From: Blastocatellia bacterium
GTDB taxonomy: Bacteria > Acidobacteriota > Blastocatellia > Chloracidobacteriales > JADJPF01
Length of the DNA: 64,000 bases
Reading direction: 5' to 3'
Assembly: GCA_016713405.1 (NCBI GenBank)
Contig: JADJPF010000007.1
Span: 124,001-188,000 of the forward strand
The notes below the pieces were generated by a model. The model worked only from the letters and a program-made list of their open reading frames with translations, was not told the DNA's origin and did no database searches. The translations under genes were made by a program, and so were the position numbers. Below, piece after piece: positions 1-9,740 of this stretch (positions are counted from its first letter, which is position 1; each line of letters opens with the position of its first letter).

Positions 1-128
1 CAAAAACTAAACTTGGGCGTGCTATGGCTAAAAAACTTTGTGTTTATGTTGGCCCAGATCACCCTCATCAGGCGCAAAAACCTGAAAAATTAGTTGTTAA
101 TATACAAGCACCTAGCCGCCGTATATAA
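1..128 (+). CDS. rplM: 50S ribosomal protein L13, C-terminal fragment
   Basis: The reading frame that enters from the left edge (first full codon at base 3) encodes 41 residues ending in SRRI and a TAA stop. The piece has the L13 C-terminal pattern: a basic [25 protein letters not shown] stretch (shown here as seen in the frame, abbreviated by family) with the VYxGxxHPHxAQxPE signature. L13 is an assembly-initiating protein of the large subunit. rpsI follows after 50 bases, which is the near-universal rplM-rpsI pairing and supports the call. The N-terminal part lies outside the window. Confidence 0.9.
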   Translation, partial: KTKLGRAMAKKLCVYVGPDHPHQAQKPEKLVVNIQAPSRRI

Positions 129-178
129 ACTCTTAAAATAAAATTTTTATCTTTTCAAAAAGTCTGAGGAGAAAGCAA

Positions 179-574
179 GTGGCAGAAACTGTACAAAATT
201 ATGGTACAGGCCGTCGTAAAACCGCCGTTGCGCGGGTTTTTATTCGTCCTGGCGAAGGTAATATTACTGTTAATAAAAGAGCTTTAGAAACTTACTTTCC
301 TAATGAAACCCATCGAATGATTATTCGTCAACCATTGGTTCTTACTGATACCAATGGAAAATTTGATGTTTTAGTCAATGTACAGGGTGGAGGAACATCT
401 GGACAAGCCGGGGCCGTGCGTCATGGTATTACCCGTGCTTTGATGGATTTTAATTCTGAATTACGCCGTAAACTTAAAAAGGCGGGTTTTGTTACCCGTG
501 ATCCACGTGTTAAAGAGCGTAAAAAATACGGGCAAAAAGGCGCACGTAAACGCTTCCAATTCTCAAAACGTTAA
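179..574 (+). CDS. rpsI: 30S ribosomal protein S9
   Basis: S9 sits in the head of the small subunit, and its basic C-terminal tail reaches toward the P-site tRNA. The 131-residue product has the normal family length. It shows [12 protein letters not shown] near residues 9-20, the [15 protein letters not shown] core near 70-84 and the tail [17 protein letters not shown] at 115-131 with its terminal KR. The start is a GTG preceded by a GAGGAG ribosome binding site about eight bases upstream. It is co-directional with rplM in the usual L13-S9 operon. Confidence 0.97.
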   Translation: MAETVQNYGTGRRKTAVARVFIRPGEGNITVNKRALETYFPNETHRMIIRQPLVLTDTNGKFDVLVNVQGGGTSGQAGAVRHGITRALMDFNSELRRKLKKAGFVTRDPRVKERKKYGQKGARKRFQFSKR

Positions 575-600
575 AAATTTTCTATTTCTCAGGCCGCAAA

Positions 601-676
601 TGCGAGTTGCTACCAAAAGGTGGTATTGTTGGATTTGTGGCCTTAGGCTTAAACTCGCACCATTAAATTTAGGAGG
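601..676 (+). promoter_or_regulatory. Candidate structured leader of rpsB
   Basis: The rpsI-rpsB spacer can fold. Bases 601-608 (TGCGAGTT) are perfectly complementary to 652-659. Inside, 609-614 can pair with 619-624 (two G-U pairs) around an AAAA loop, and a 3-bp GCC/GGC pair spans 640-648. The AGGAGG ribosome binding site at 671-676 begins 12 bases after the outer stem. rpsB operons of gammaproteobacteria carry an autoregulatory leader (t44/S2 leader). This may be an analogue, but the assignment is inference because no consensus was compared. Confidence 0.4.
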
Positions 677-681
677 TCAGC

Positions 682-1506
682 TTGTCAGTTGGAGTAACTA
701 TGAAAGAGTTGCTTGAAGCTGGTGTACATTTTGGACATCAGGTCAGGCGATGGAATCCAAAGATGAAAGATTATATCTTTGGCGAACGCAATGGTATTTA
801 CATTATAGATTTACAAAAAACCCAAAGATTATTTAAAGAAGCCGTTAAATTTGTCACCCAGGCCGCCACAGAAGGAAAAACCTTTCTCTTTGTTGGTACA
901 AAACGCCAAGCACAAGATGCAATTGCTGAAGAAGCTGTTCGTTGTGGGCAATATTATGTTAACCAACGTTGGTTAGGGGGGTTGCTTACCAATTTTCAAA
1001 CCATTCAAAGATCAATTCGACGCTTAAAAGACCTTGAAGCAATGGAAACCGATGGTCGTTTTGATGCTTTACCCAAAAAAGAAGTTATTCAATTAAAACG
1101 TGAACGTACAGCTTTAGAGAAAAACCTTTCTGGCATTAAAGAAATGCCTAAATTGCCAGAGGTTATATTTATTATTGACTCTAAAAAAGAAGAAATTGCT
1201 GTTCATGAAGCAAATAGATTAGGTATTCCTATTGTGGCAATTGTTGATACTAATTGTGATCCTGATGGAATTGACTATGTAATTCCAGGTAATGATGATG
1301 CTTTAAGAGCAGTTCGTTTATTTACCTCAAAGATTGCAGATGCTGTCATAGAAGGCAATCAAATGGGAGCAGGCAAGGAAGAACCAGAAGCTTTAATAGT
1401 TGCAACAACAGTTGTTAATGATGGGCAAGCTGTTTCGGTAGCAGACTTAAAACCTGCTGGTTATGCTGAAGTAGAAGAATCAGAAGCACTTGAAAGTGAA
1501 GAATAG
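682..1506 (+). CDS. rpsB: 30S ribosomal protein S2
   Basis: S2 binds the back of the small subunit and is needed to recruit S1. The TTG start at 682 was chosen because a perfect AGGAGG lies at 671-676. An internal ATG at 700 would drop the conserved lead-in. The 274-residue product carries the family opening [23 protein letters not shown], with [20 protein letters not shown] after it (given in two parts), the core [14 protein letters not shown] and the [14 protein letters not shown] segment. An acidic tail rich in Glu follows, as in many non-proteobacterial S2 proteins. tsf lies 90 bases downstream, the standard rpsB-tsf operon. Confidence 0.97.
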   Translation: MSVGVTMKELLEAGVHFGHQVRRWNPKMKDYIFGERNGIYIIDLQKTQRLFKEAVKFVTQAATEGKTFLFVGTKRQAQDAIAEEAVRCGQYYVNQRWLGGLLTNFQTIQRSIRRLKDLEAMETDGRFDALPKKEVIQLKRERTALEKNLSGIKEMPKLPEVIFIIDSKKEEIAVHEANRLGIPIVAIVDTNCDPDGIDYVIPGNDDALRAVRLFTSKIADAVIEGNQMGAGKEEPEALIVATTVVNDGQAVSVADLKPAGYAEVEESEALESEE

Positions 1507-1518
1507 CATTTTGCTAGG

Positions 1519-1550
1519 CTTATATATTTATACTTAATCTTATATATAAG
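1519..1550 (+). other. Inverted repeat in the rpsB-tsf spacer
   Basis: CTTATATAT at 1519-1527 is perfectly complementary to ATATATAAG at 1542-1550, with a 14-base loop. The stem is nearly all A-T and no T-run follows directly, so it is a weak attenuator or processing-site candidate rather than a terminator. Confidence 0.3.
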
Positions 1551-1596
1551 GTAAGTAAATAATTAAATAGATAAAGTAAAATTTTGGAGGAATCAA

Positions 1597-2259
1597 ATGG
1601 CTGAGATTACTGCTTCAGCAGTAAAGTCACTGCGTGAAAAGACTGGTGCTGGTATGATGGAATGTAAAGCAGCACTAAATGAAGCCCAGGGTGATGAAGA
1701 AAAAGCAATGGAAATTTTGCGTAAACGTGGTCTTGCTTCTGCTAAGAAAAAAGAAGGCCGTGTTGCTGCTGAAGGTGTTGTTGGTTCTTACATTCATATG
1801 GGTGGTAAAGTAGGGGTATTGGTAGAAGTAAACTGTGAAACAGACTTTGTTGCTCGTGGTGAGGTTTTCCAACAATTTGTTAAAGATGTTGCTATGCACA
1901 TTTGTGCTGCTGAACCTCGTTATGTTAGCAAAGAAGATGTTCCAGCAGAAGTTTTAGAAAAAGAACGTGTTTTTGTTCGTGAACAAGCTCTTACAGATGA
2001 AAAAAATAAAAATAAACCTGAAGCCGTTATTGAAAAAATTGTTGAAGGTCGTATGTCAAAATTCTATGCTGAGGTTTGTTTGCTAGAACAACAATTTATT
2101 AAAGATAATGAAGTAACTGTTAGTGGTTTACTTCAACAAATGGTTTCTAAAATTGGTGAAAACATTCGTATTCGCCGCTTTGTTCGTTTTAAGATGGGCG
2201 AAGGGCTTGAAAAGAAGAAAGATGATTTTGCTAGTGAGGTTGCAGCCGCACTACAATAG
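1597..2259 (+). CDS. tsf: Translation elongation factor Ts
   Basis: EF-Ts is the cytoplasmic guanine-nucleotide exchange factor of EF-Tu. The protein has the N-terminal UBA-like helix bundle ([15 protein letters not shown] near residues 13-27) and the catalytic TDFVAR motif at 82-87, which inserts next to the EF-Tu nucleotide site. At 220 residues it is the short form seen in Thermus, cyanobacteria and chloroplasts, not the roughly 283-residue E. coli form. GGAGG lies about seven bases before the ATG. A strong terminator follows the stop codon. Confidence 0.97.
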   Translation: MAEITASAVKSLREKTGAGMMECKAALNEAQGDEEKAMEILRKRGLASAKKKEGRVAAEGVVGSYIHMGGKVGVLVEVNCETDFVARGEVFQQFVKDVAMHICAAEPRYVSKEDVPAEVLEKERVFVREQALTDEKNKNKPEAVIEKIVEGRMSKFYAEVCLLEQQFIKDNEVTVSGLLQQMVSKIGENIRIRRFVRFKMGEGLEKKKDDFASEVAAALQ

Positions 2260-2269
2260 TTTATAAAAT

Positions 2270-2292
2270 GCCCCTTTTTGAGGGGCTTTTTT
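2270..2292 (+). terminator. Rho-independent terminator after tsf
   Basis: The stem GCCCC(T) at 2270-2275 pairs with AGGGGC at 2281-2286 and is followed directly by six T residues and TATTT. It closes the rpsB-tsf unit. Its position also rules out starts for pyrH that would begin inside the hairpin. Confidence 0.9.
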
Positions 2293-2330
2293 ATTTCCAT
2301 CAATTATTTTATTTTCTTAAGGTTAAAATT

Positions 2331-3080
2331 ATGTCGGCAACAAAAGCCGCTTATAAATGTATTTTATTAAAACTTAGTGGTGAGGCCCTAATGGGCGAGC
2401 GTGGATATGGTATTGATCCACAGGTAGTTTTTAGTATTGCAGAAGAAGTTAGAGAAATTCATGCTTTAGGTGTAGAAACTGCCTTAGTAGTGGGTGGGGG
2501 AAATATTTTTCGTGGTGTAGCTGCTTCTGTAGCAGGAATGGATCGTTCTTCAGCTGACTATATGGGCATGTTAGCAACTGTAATAAATGCTTTAGCTCTT
2601 CAAGATGCTTTTGAAAAAATGGGTGTTCCTACTCGAGTTTTATCAGCAATGGAAATGAGAGAGGTGGCAGAACCTTTTATTCGTCGTAGAGCTATAAGGC
2701 ATTTAGAAAAGGGACGCATTGTTATTTTTGCTGGTGGCACAGGTAATCCATATTTTACTACTGATAGTGCTGCTTCTTTACGTGCTTTGGAAATTAAAGC
2801 TGATGTTATACTAAAAGCAACTAAAGTAAATGGTGTTTATACAGGGGATCCTGTAAAAAATCCAGATGCTAGACTTCTTAGACAAGTTTCTTTTCAACAA
2901 GTTTTAGAACAAAACCTGCAAGTTATGGACACGTCCGCTATTGCACTTTGCAAAGATAATAATTTGCCTATAATTGTTTTTAATTTGCTTGTTCAAGGAA
3001 ATATACTAAAAGTTGTACATGGTGAAAAAGTTGGCACTTTAATAGCCGCTAACTTAACAGAACAGTTTTCCGATAGTTAA
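2331..3080 (+). CDS. pyrH: UMP kinase (uridylate kinase)
   Basis: This cytoplasmic amino-acid-kinase-fold enzyme phosphorylates UMP to UDP with ATP in pyrimidine nucleotide synthesis. I place the start at ATG 2331 because the open frame upstream runs back into the tsf terminator hairpin. This gives 249 residues, close to the family norm. Motifs are [10 protein letters not shown] near the N terminus, [10 protein letters not shown], the [18 protein letters not shown] helix and the [18 protein letters not shown] nucleotide loop. The Shine-Dalgarno (AAGGT, about eight bases upstream) is weak. The tsf-pyrH-frr order is conserved across bacteria. Confidence 0.95.
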   Translation: MSATKAAYKCILLKLSGEALMGERGYGIDPQVVFSIAEEVREIHALGVETALVVGGGNIFRGVAASVAGMDRSSADYMGMLATVINALALQDAFEKMGVPTRVLSAMEMREVAEPFIRRRAIRHLEKGRIVIFAGGTGNPYFTTDSAASLRALEIKADVILKATKVNGVYTGDPVKNPDARLLRQVSFQQVLEQNLQVMDTSAIALCKDNNLPIIVFNLLVQGNILKVVHGEKVGTLIAANLTEQFSDS

Positions 3081-3170
3081 TCTTGAATAAAACCTAGTAA
3101 AAACTTAATATTTTACTCTCTTAAAATTTTTTAATGAGCAGAAAATTTTTTTCAACGAAAGGAATATCCT

Positions 3171-3728
3171 ATGCTCAAAGATGTTATTAAAGATGCTAAA
3201 ACTCGTATGAATACGGTTATTGATGATGTGCGTCGCAGGTTAGCAAGTGTAAGAACAGGTCGCGCTTCTGTAAATTTATTAGATAATATTTCTGTGGAAT
3301 ATTATGGTACTCCAACACCTTTAACACAAGTAGCAAATATTAGCGCGCCAGAACCACAACTACTAACTGTTCAACCTTGGGATCCCTCAATATTAAACCT
3401 AATAGAAAAAACTCTTAGGTCTTCTGATTTGGGAATTAATCCTGGTAATGATGGTAGAGTGATAAGAATTCCAATCCCACCTCTTACTCAAGAACGTCGT
3501 AAACAGTTAGCTAAAGTGGTACGTGATATTGCTGAAGAACATCGCACAGCCATTCGTAATGTTCGACGAGATTCTAATGAGCAACTAAAGAAATTGCAAA
3601 AAGATAAGAAAATTACTGAAGATGATGAAAAGAATGGGCTAGAAGAAATTCAAAAGCTAACAGATTCTAATATAGAAAAAATTAATGAAGTAGCAAAAAA
3701 TAAAGAAAATGAAATAATGACAGTATAA
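3171..3728 (+). CDS. frr: Ribosome recycling factor
   Basis: RRF acts with EF-G to split post-termination ribosomes. The 185-residue protein has the standard length and the three-helix-bundle plus beta-domain pattern. Visible motifs are [24 protein letters not shown] in the N-terminal half (split here as [12 protein letters not shown] and [10 protein letters not shown]), [12 protein letters not shown] and the second-helix block [22 protein letters not shown] precedes the ATG. It follows pyrH by 90 bases and is closed by a bidirectional terminator. Confidence 0.96.
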   Translation: MLKDVIKDAKTRMNTVIDDVRRRLASVRTGRASVNLLDNISVEYYGTPTPLTQVANISAPEPQLLTVQPWDPSILNLIEKTLRSSDLGINPGNDGRVIRIPIPPLTQERRKQLAKVVRDIAEEHRTAIRNVRRDSNEQLKKLQKDKKITEDDEKNGLEEIQKLTDSNIEKINEVAKNKENEIMTV

Positions 3729-3750
3729 GAAAAATTTAATTACTAAAGAT

Positions 3751-3777
3751 AAAAGCTAGGACACTTTCCTAGCTTTT
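3751..3777. terminator. Bidirectional terminator between frr and the RlmI-like gene
   Basis: An 11-bp perfect inverted repeat (AAAAGCTAGGA at 3751-3761, complement at 3767-3777) with a 5-base loop is flanked by A and T runs. It can end both frr and the convergent methyltransferase gene. Confidence 0.85.
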
Positions 3778-3794
3778 ATTTTTGGTAAAATAAT

Positions 3795-4956
3795 CTAAAG
3801 TACTCTCAAGATCATACATTTTAAGTAATATGTTTCCGAAACAGATAGTAAAATAGGGTGATCGCGAGATTGGACACGTTTTTCTAGTAACTGTAGTTGT
3901 CGGCCTGCATCAATAGCAGCAGATTGAATTATTCCTAGAAAAACTTCTTCACTAACATTATAAGAACAAGTACAGCTAATTAAGATTCCACCAGGTTTTA
4001 AGAGTTTTATTGCTCGCAAGTTTATTTCTTTATAACCTCTTATTGCAGCCGTAACAGCCCCACGGTTTTTAGCAAAAGCTGGAGGATCTAGGACAATAAT
4101 ATCAAATAACTCTTTTGCTCATCTAAACTTTTAAGTAGATCAAAGACATTTGCTAGTTCAAAAGAAATATTAGTAACATTATTTAAGGCAGCATTCTTTT
4201 TGCTTGAGTAATTGCATTTTCTGAAACGTCTACAGCTAGAACTGTATTAGCTGTTTGAGCCATATTTAAGGCAAAACCTCCATTAAAAGTAAAACAATCT
4301 AGTGCTTTTCCTTGTGCATATTTTTGTGCTGTTAGATGATTCTCTCTTTGATCAAGAAAAAGACCTGTTTTTTGACCTTCTAATAGATCAGCATAAAAGG
4401 CTAAAGAATTTTGTTTAACTGTTAACTCTTTAGGCAATGAACCCATTAGAAGACCTATTTGTTCACTTAATCCTTCTAACTTGCGTACTTTAACATCATT
4501 TCGCTCAACTATTGCTTCTGGTTGAAAAAGCTCTACTAATAATTTTACCCATGTATTTTTTAGTAAATCTGTACCTTGACTTAAAGTTTGTATTACAAAA
4601 TGATTTTGATAGCGATCAATTACAAGTGAAGGAATTAGGTCTGCTTCTCCATGTAATAAGCGATAGGCTTCAGCATTATTTACTACTTTATTTCGTAAAT
4701 TAAAAGCTGTTTGCAAACGTTTTTTCCAAAAATTATCATCAATATTTTCTTTACTGCTAGTTAGCATTCTTAAGGCTATTTGAGAAAGAGAGCTATAAAA
4801 AGCTTGGCCTAAAAACTCTTTTTTTGCAGATAAGACTTTTACTATTGAACCGGGTGAAGGGTCTTTCCCTTGTAATGTGATGTCACTACGATAGATCCAA
4901 AGGTGGCCTTGTTCTATTCGCTGTTGCCCCTTGCGCGTCACTGCTACTTCTGCCAT
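3795..4956 (-). pseudogene. RlmI-like 23S rRNA (cytosine-C5) methyltransferase, frameshifted
   Basis: Read across two single-base shifts, this is one class I SAM-dependent methyltransferase of the RlmI/RlmO family. It has an N-terminal PUA domain (EQGHLWIYRSDI), the GLFLDQRENH loop, the SAM-site strand VLAVDVSENAI, a DPPAFAKN motif, an SCTCS motif and a C-terminal DHPILLS segment. The first shift is at the T5 run 4197-4201. Past it the frame continues as NAALNNVTNISFELANVFDLL. The second is at T4 4113-4116, after which ELFDIIVLDPP resumes. Adding one A (coding strand) at each site restores a full-length gene. It is either a pseudogene or a gene with two homopolymer consensus errors. The second explanation is favoured because other genes in the window show the same pattern. 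Confidence 0.8.
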
Positions 4957-5044
4957 ACTTCTATCTCCTAAATTTCGCCTGAAAGTTATTTTTAGCTAGA
5001 TTTTTACTACAATTTAACCCACAAATCAGAGATTATAAAAAGTT

Positions 5045-7495
5045 ATGAGTTTACTGGATATATTAAATGCCGAGCAGCACAAAGCTGTTACTACTACCGA
5101 AGGCCCGCTTTTAGTTTTAGCTGGAGCAGGCTCTGGAAAAACACGGGTAATTGCTCATCGTATTGCATATTTAATTCAAGAAAAACAAATTCGGCCAGAG
5201 AAAATTTTAGCTGTTACTTTTACTAACAAAGCTTCTCAAGAAATGGGTAGCAGAGTAGAAAATTTATTATTAAATTCAGGTAGTAAAGCACTAAGCTCAC
5301 CTTTAATTGCTACTTTTCATTCATTTTGTGTAAGAGTCTTAAGGCAACATATTGATAAACTTCCTATTAGTAAATATGGTACAGCTTATGATCGTAATTT
5401 TACTATTTATGATAGCGACGATCAGGCTAGAATGGTTAAAAGTTGTATTAAAGATTTAGAAATAGATGAAAAAATGACCCCTGTTAGAATGGTTCAAGCT
5501 AGTATTAGTAGCTCAAAAAATCGTGGACTTGGTTGGGAAAGTTTTGCTTCTAATGCACAGCGTCAATATGGTGAAGACTTAAAAAAGGAAACTATTGGTA
5601 GAATTTATAAATTATATGAGCAAAAACTAATTAGTAGTAATGCTTTAGATTTTGATGATTTACTCTTAAAAACTGTACAGCTTTTACAACATTCAACTGA
5701 GATTAGAGACCATTATAATCATAGATTTAGCTATATTTTAATAGATGAATACCAAGATACTAACCCACCACAATTTGCACTAATTAAATTGCTTACAGAA
5801 AAAACTCAGAACCTTTGTGTTGTAGGTGATCCAGATCAATCAATTTATCGGTTTCGTGCAGCAGATATTCAAAATATTTTAGACTTTGAAAAACACTTTC
5901 CTAAAGCTGAAGTAATTAAGCTAACAGAAAATTACCGCTCAACAAAATTAATTCTTGATGCTGCAAATAATTTGATTCGTAATAATGAGCAAAGGCGAGA
6001 AAAAGACCTACGTACTAGTAATGAAGTAGGAACAAATATCCGATATTATCAAGCTTATGATGGAGAAAACGAAGCAGAGTTTGTTATTAACCGTATTCAA
6101 AGGCATTTACGAGAAGAACCAAATATTCGCTGTGTTGTTTTATACCGGACTAATGCTCAATCGCGGTTGTTTGAAGAAGCTTGCCGACGAGTTGGAGTAC
6201 GCTATAACATTGTAGGTGGATTTTCCTTTTATGAAAGAGCCGAAATAAAGGATATAGTAGCCTACCTAAAATTATTACTTAATCCTAGTGATAATGTTGC
6301 ATTAAGTCGTATTATTAATGTGCCAGCACGAGGTATAGGAAAAACAACTTGGGATTTAATAGAAACAACTGCTGCCCAGGAAAGAATTTCTTATTGGGAT
6401 GCAATTTCAATGTTGACAACAACTAACAAAGCGGCTGGGCGTAGTTTAGCAGTACTTTTAACTTTTCGTGATTTGGTAGAAAAACTACAAGCATTAACAG
6501 ATAATTGTTCGCTTTCTTCCATAGTTAAGCTAGTGATAGATAAAACAGGTTATGCACAGATGTTAAAAGCAGAAAATACTCCTGAAGCAGAAGGGAGATT
6601 GCTTAACTTAGATGAATTAGTTAATGCTGCGGTAGAATCAGAAAATCGAGACGAGACTTTAAGAAATTTTATTGATAGTGCTACATTAGTTTCAGATTCA
6701 GATAGTTATGATGGAGAAATACCTGTTACTTTAATGACAATTCATAGTGCTAAAGGGCTAGAATTTCCGGTAGTGTTTTTAGTTGGGTTAGAACAAGGTT
6801 TATTTCCTCATTCACGTTCTTTTAGCGATTCTGCCGAGCTAGAAGAAGAACGAAGGCTTTGCTATGTTGGTATTACTAGGGCAGAAAAACAGCTTTATAT
6901 TACACATTCTTTAACTAGGCGGGTTTATGGTGAAGAATCTTCCTGCGAACCATCACAATTTTTATCAGAACTCCCACTAGAATCATTAGAAGATCTTTCA
7001 CGTGCAAATAGCTGGTTAAAAAGCGTTAGAGCCGGCTTAATTCCTAAGCGTAGTTCTACAGCTAGTTTTGCTACCAAACGATTTGGAAATACTAATTTTG
7101 CTACTAAAAAACAAAACACTTACACTGGTAGAACTTATAATAGTGTAGATAGTGTAAAAGAGTTTTTTAATAAACAGGAAAAAGATACTGGATCTACTCC
7201 AAATAAAAATACTAGTCGTATAACTATACCTGAAAAAACTACCAAAACCGAACCGTCTATGATGACAGGAATTGACGTTTATGCAACACAAAAGCTAGCT
7301 CCTGTTTCTATGAGTAAACCTATTACAGGTGTAACAACATTTAAGCCAGGCATGAGAGTTAAGCATCCTAAATATGGAGAAGGTTTAGTTCTGCGCCGTG
7401 AGGGTGAAGGAGAACATGCAAAACTATTAATTAGTTTTCCTGGCTTTGGGCAAAAGAAAATACAAGAAAAGTTTGCTAATCTAGTAAAAGCCTAA
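5045..7495 (+). CDS. pcrA: ATP-dependent DNA helicase, UvrD/PcrA family
   Basis: This superfamily 1A 3'-5' helicase serves nucleotide excision repair, mismatch repair and replication restart. The 816-residue protein shows Walker A AGAGSGKT at residues 26-33, the Walker B region DEYQDTNPPQ, GDPDQSIYRFRAAD, the motif V block TIHSAKGLEFPVVFLVGLE and motif VI LCYVGITRA. The C terminus ends in the Tudor-like PcrA fold (KHPKYGEGLVLRREGEGEHAKLL, given in part), preceded by a low-complexity Ser/Thr/Lys linker at about 665-740. PcrA rather than Rep is favoured by that tail. It is divergent from the RlmI-like gene with 88 bases between them. Confidence 0.95.
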   Translation: MSLLDILNAEQHKAVTTTEGPLLVLAGAGSGKTRVIAHRIAYLIQEKQIRPEKILAVTFTNKASQEMGSRVENLLLNSGSKALSSPLIATFHSFCVRVLRQHIDKLPISKYGTAYDRNFTIYDSDDQARMVKSCIKDLEIDEKMTPVRMVQASISSSKNRGLGWESFASNAQRQYGEDLKKETIGRIYKLYEQKLISSNALDFDDLLLKTVQLLQHSTEIRDHYNHRFSYILIDEYQDTNPPQFALIKLLTEKTQNLCVVGDPDQSIYRFRAADIQNILDFEKHFPKAEVIKLTENYRSTKLILDAANNLIRNNEQRREKDLRTSNEVGTNIRYYQAYDGENEAEFVINRIQRHLREEPNIRCVVLYRTNAQSRLFEEACRRVGVRYNIVGGFSFYERAEIKDIVAYLKLLLNPSDNVALSRIINVPARGIGKTTWDLIETTAAQERISYWDAISMLTTTNKAAGRSLAVLLTFRDLVEKLQALTDNCSLSSIVKLVIDKTGYAQMLKAENTPEAEGRLLNLDELVNAAVESENRDETLRNFIDSATLVSDSDSYDGEIPVTLMTIHSAKGLEFPVVFLVGLEQGLFPHSRSFSDSAELEEERRLCYVGITRAEKQLYITHSLTRRVYGEESSCEPSQFLSELPLESLEDLSRANSWLKSVRAGLIPKRSSTASFATKRFGNTNFATKKQNTYTGRTYNSVDSVKEFFNKQEKDTGSTPNKNTSRITIPEKTTKTEPSMMTGIDVYATQKLAPVSMSKPITGVTTFKPGMRVKHPKYGEGLVLRREGEGEHAKLLISFPGFGQKKIQEKFANLVKA

Positions 7496-7512
7496 GTTCT
7501 GGGCTAAAACTT

Positions 7513-7529
7513 AGTAATTTTTAATTACT
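7513..7529. terminator. Weak A-T hairpin between convergent pcrA and kinase genes
   Basis: AGTAATT at 7513-7519 and AATTACT at 7523-7529 form a 7-bp stem with a TTT loop that overlaps the kinase stop codon. The low G+C stem makes it a weak terminator candidate only. Confidence 0.3.
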
Positions 7530-8777
7530 TAAAATTATCCTAAACCAGCTAAAAACCCGTTTTAGAAAGCCTTTCTTTGGTTTTGCTTTATCTTGGAGTG
7601 CTGGCAAAATATTGTTTTTGCTTTCATTAAACAACTTACCACTTTTTTGAAAAAGATCTTTGTTATCAGTAGTTTTTACAACGGGAGTTTTATTTGGAGT
7701 TGTTTTAATTTTAATTGCTGGTATTGCTAATTCTGTTGCGATTTCTGCCTCTTTAGATTCTTTAGAGGAGAAATCTTTTACTTCCTTTTTAATTATTGGA
7801 GTATCTAATTTAGTAGCAAATGATTCTGGGGTTGGAATTGAGAGTTCTAATTCTTCAAGTAGTTCTAAAACGGTTTGTTGACGACTACTAGGAGTTTTGG
7901 CTATAGCTTTTAATATTACTTTTTCTAAAGCTATAGGGATATTTGGATTAATTTCTCTTGGTGCTTTAGGTTTAGCTTGAATGTGCTGTAGTAGCGTCAT
8001 AGCAGTGGTTTTACTATTAAAAGGGACAGTACCTGTAAGCATTTGATATAGAATTATTCCTAGGCTATAAATATCTGCTCTATGGTCAAGTTCTTTCAAC
8101 CCTTGGGCTTGTTCTGGAGAAAGATATTGAGGTGTTCCTACAGCAATGTTATCACGAGTAATATTAGGATCATCTCCAGTTTGTTTAATTTTAGCTATAG
8201 AAAAATCTATAACTTTTACTGTTTCTGAAAAAGTTCCAGCATTTATTATTAAAATGTTATCTGGTTTTAAGTCTCGATGAACAATAGACTTTCTATGTGC
8301 TACATCAAGAGCTAAACAAATTTGACGCATTAGTTTTATTACTCTTGCTGCATTTAGAATAGTTTCTTTTTCTAATACTTTTTGTAAACTTATTCCTATG
8401 ATTAACTCCATAACTATATAAAGAATATTATCTGAAGTAATACCAAAATCCATTATTTGAATTGCATTTGGGTGGTTAACTGCTCTAGCTGAGCGAGCTT
8501 CACGACGAAAACGCTCTACAGCCGTAGGATCTGTTAAAAGCTTTTTATGCAGAATTTTAATTGCAACAGGGAAACCTATATGTAAGTGTTTAGCTTGGTA
8601 AACATTTCCCATTCCACCTTCTCCTATAAAACTTTCAATTTTATATTTACTATCAAAAACTTTGCCTATAAATGTATCTTCTTTAATTAAAGATGTACCA
8701 TCACGAGGACAATAAAGAGCAGTTTCTACAAAAGATTCACCACATTTTGAACAGCTTTTTGAAGAACTTTGTAACAT
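7521..8777 (-). CDS. Zinc-ribbon serine/threonine protein kinase
   Basis: A Hanks-type kinase of 418 residues. An N-terminal zinc ribbon (CSKCG at 9-13 and CPRDG at 23-27) precedes the kinase domain. The domain has the glycine loop IGEGGMGNVY at 51-60, the VAIK lysine at 74, HRDLKPDN at 167-174 and GTPQYLSPEQ at 214-223. The usual DFG is DFS at 191-193, as in two other kinases here. After the kinase comes a Lys/Thr/Pro-rich linker and a basic, amphipathic tail (KRVFSWFRIILSN) with no clear membrane segment. The protein is presumably cytoplasmic or peripherally membrane-bound. Substrates cannot be told from sequence. Confidence 0.9.
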   Translation of the reverse strand: MLQSSSKSCSKCGESFVETALYCPRDGTSLIKEDTFIGKVFDSKYKIESFIGEGGMGNVYQAKHLHIGFPVAIKILHKKLLTDPTAVERFRREARSARAVNHPNAIQIMDFGITSDNILYIVMELIIGISLQKVLEKETILNAARVIKLMRQICLALDVAHRKSIVHRDLKPDNILIINAGTFSETVKVIDFSIAKIKQTGDDPNITRDNIAVGTPQYLSPEQAQGLKELDHRADIYSLGIILYQMLTGTVPFNSKTTAMTLLQHIQAKPKAPREINPNIPIALEKVILKAIAKTPSSRQQTVLELLEELELSIPTPESFATKLDTPIIKKEVKDFSSKESKEAEIATELAIPAIKIKTTPNKTPVVKTTDNKDLFQKSGKLFNESKNNILPALQDKAKPKKGFLKRVFSWFRIILSN

Positions 8778-8828
8778 AGTTTATTTTCCTTTTTTGTAAA
8801 CCTTAACCTAATATTTGAAGGTAAAAGC

Positions 8829-8856
8829 AGTCTACATTACCGCAGTAATATAGACT
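8829..8856. promoter_or_regulatory. 28-bp dyad upstream of the kinase gene
   Basis: AGTCTA (8829-8834) and TAGACT (8851-8856) flank ATTAC (8836-8840) and GTAAT (8845-8849), with one C/A mismatch and a CGCA centre. The dyad lies about 50 bases upstream of the kinase start with no T-run, so an operator or 5'-UTR hairpin is more likely than a terminator. In the rest of the 8778-9085 gap I see no gene. Confidence 0.4.
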
Positions 8857-9085
8857 ATGCAGAATACTAATAAGTTTTAACAGAAGGACTTAGTTTTGTA
8901 TTTAGATAATCTAACTACTGAGATATGTTATAAGGATAAGTTAAACTAAATGAAGCAGATGCAACAATCAGAGAAAAACTACATTTAATGTAAGAAGTCA
9001 TATATAAAGCTTGTCAGAAAAATTCTTACAGTAGTGTAGGAATAAACCTTGTTAATTACTTAATGCGTACTCAATTAATAGGTAC

Positions 9086-9724
9086 TTAAATCACTAATTT
9101 ATTCTCTAAGGCATAGCGAATAAGTTCTGCATTATTGTGCATTCCCATTTTTTCTAAAATACGTGTTCGGTAAGTGCTAACAGTTTTAACACTTACATGC
9201 AGAGCTTGAGAAATATCTGTTAGTGTTTTTCCTGAAGCTAATAAACAAAGAACCTGTAATTCTCGGTCAGATAGACTTTCATGAAGAGCTTTTTCTGAAT
9301 CTTTTACAAGCTCAAATACTAATTTTTCTGCCAAACTAGGAGAGATATATTTTCCCCCTTGAGCTACTTTATTAATAGCAATAACTAGTTGTTCAGAGGC
9401 ACTTTCTTTAGTTAAATAGCCGGAAGCCCCACTCTTAAAGGCGCGAGTAGCATATTGTTCTTCTGCATGCATGCTAAGAATTAAAACAGGAAGTTTTGGA
9501 GCAATAATTTTAATTTGTTCTAGCATATCTAACCCACTACGATCAGGTAGGGAAATATCCATTATTACCATATCAAAATTACTGCTACGGATTTTTTGTA
9601 AAGCTTCCTGACCTGTGCTAGCTTCTCCTGCAACTATAAGGCTTTGACTATCGGCTAATATTTGCTTTAGCCCTTGTCTTACAATTGAGTGATCATCAAC
9701 TACTAAAATTTTAATCTGTTTCAT
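9086..9724 (-). CDS. NarL/FixJ-type response regulator
   Basis: A two-domain DNA-binding regulator of 212 residues. The receiver domain occupies residues 1-120, with the acidic pair DD at 10-11 and phosphoacceptor Asp56 in VIMDISLP. A LuxR-type helix-turn-helix at about 146-206 contains LSDRELQVLCLLASGKT and the recognition helix VSVKTVSTYRTRI. It lies 16 bases downstream of a HisKA_3 sensor kinase gene, its likely partner. The targets are unknown. Confidence 0.93.
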   Translation of the reverse strand: MKQIKILVVDDHSIVRQGLKQILADSQSLIVAGEASTGQEALQKIRSSNFDMVIMDISLPDRSGLDMLEQIKIIAPKLPVLILSMHAEEQYATRAFKSGASGYLTKESASEQLVIAINKVAQGGKYISPSLAEKLVFELVKDSEKALHESLSDRELQVLCLLASGKTLTDISQALHVSVKTVSTYRTRILEKMGMHNNAELIRYALENKLVI

Positions 9725-9740
9725 ACATAAATATATTTAT

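Noticed and set aside
1675..1899. A coding frame opposite tsf
   Set aside because: It is fully inside a well-supported gene on the other strand and has no ribosome binding site or family pattern.
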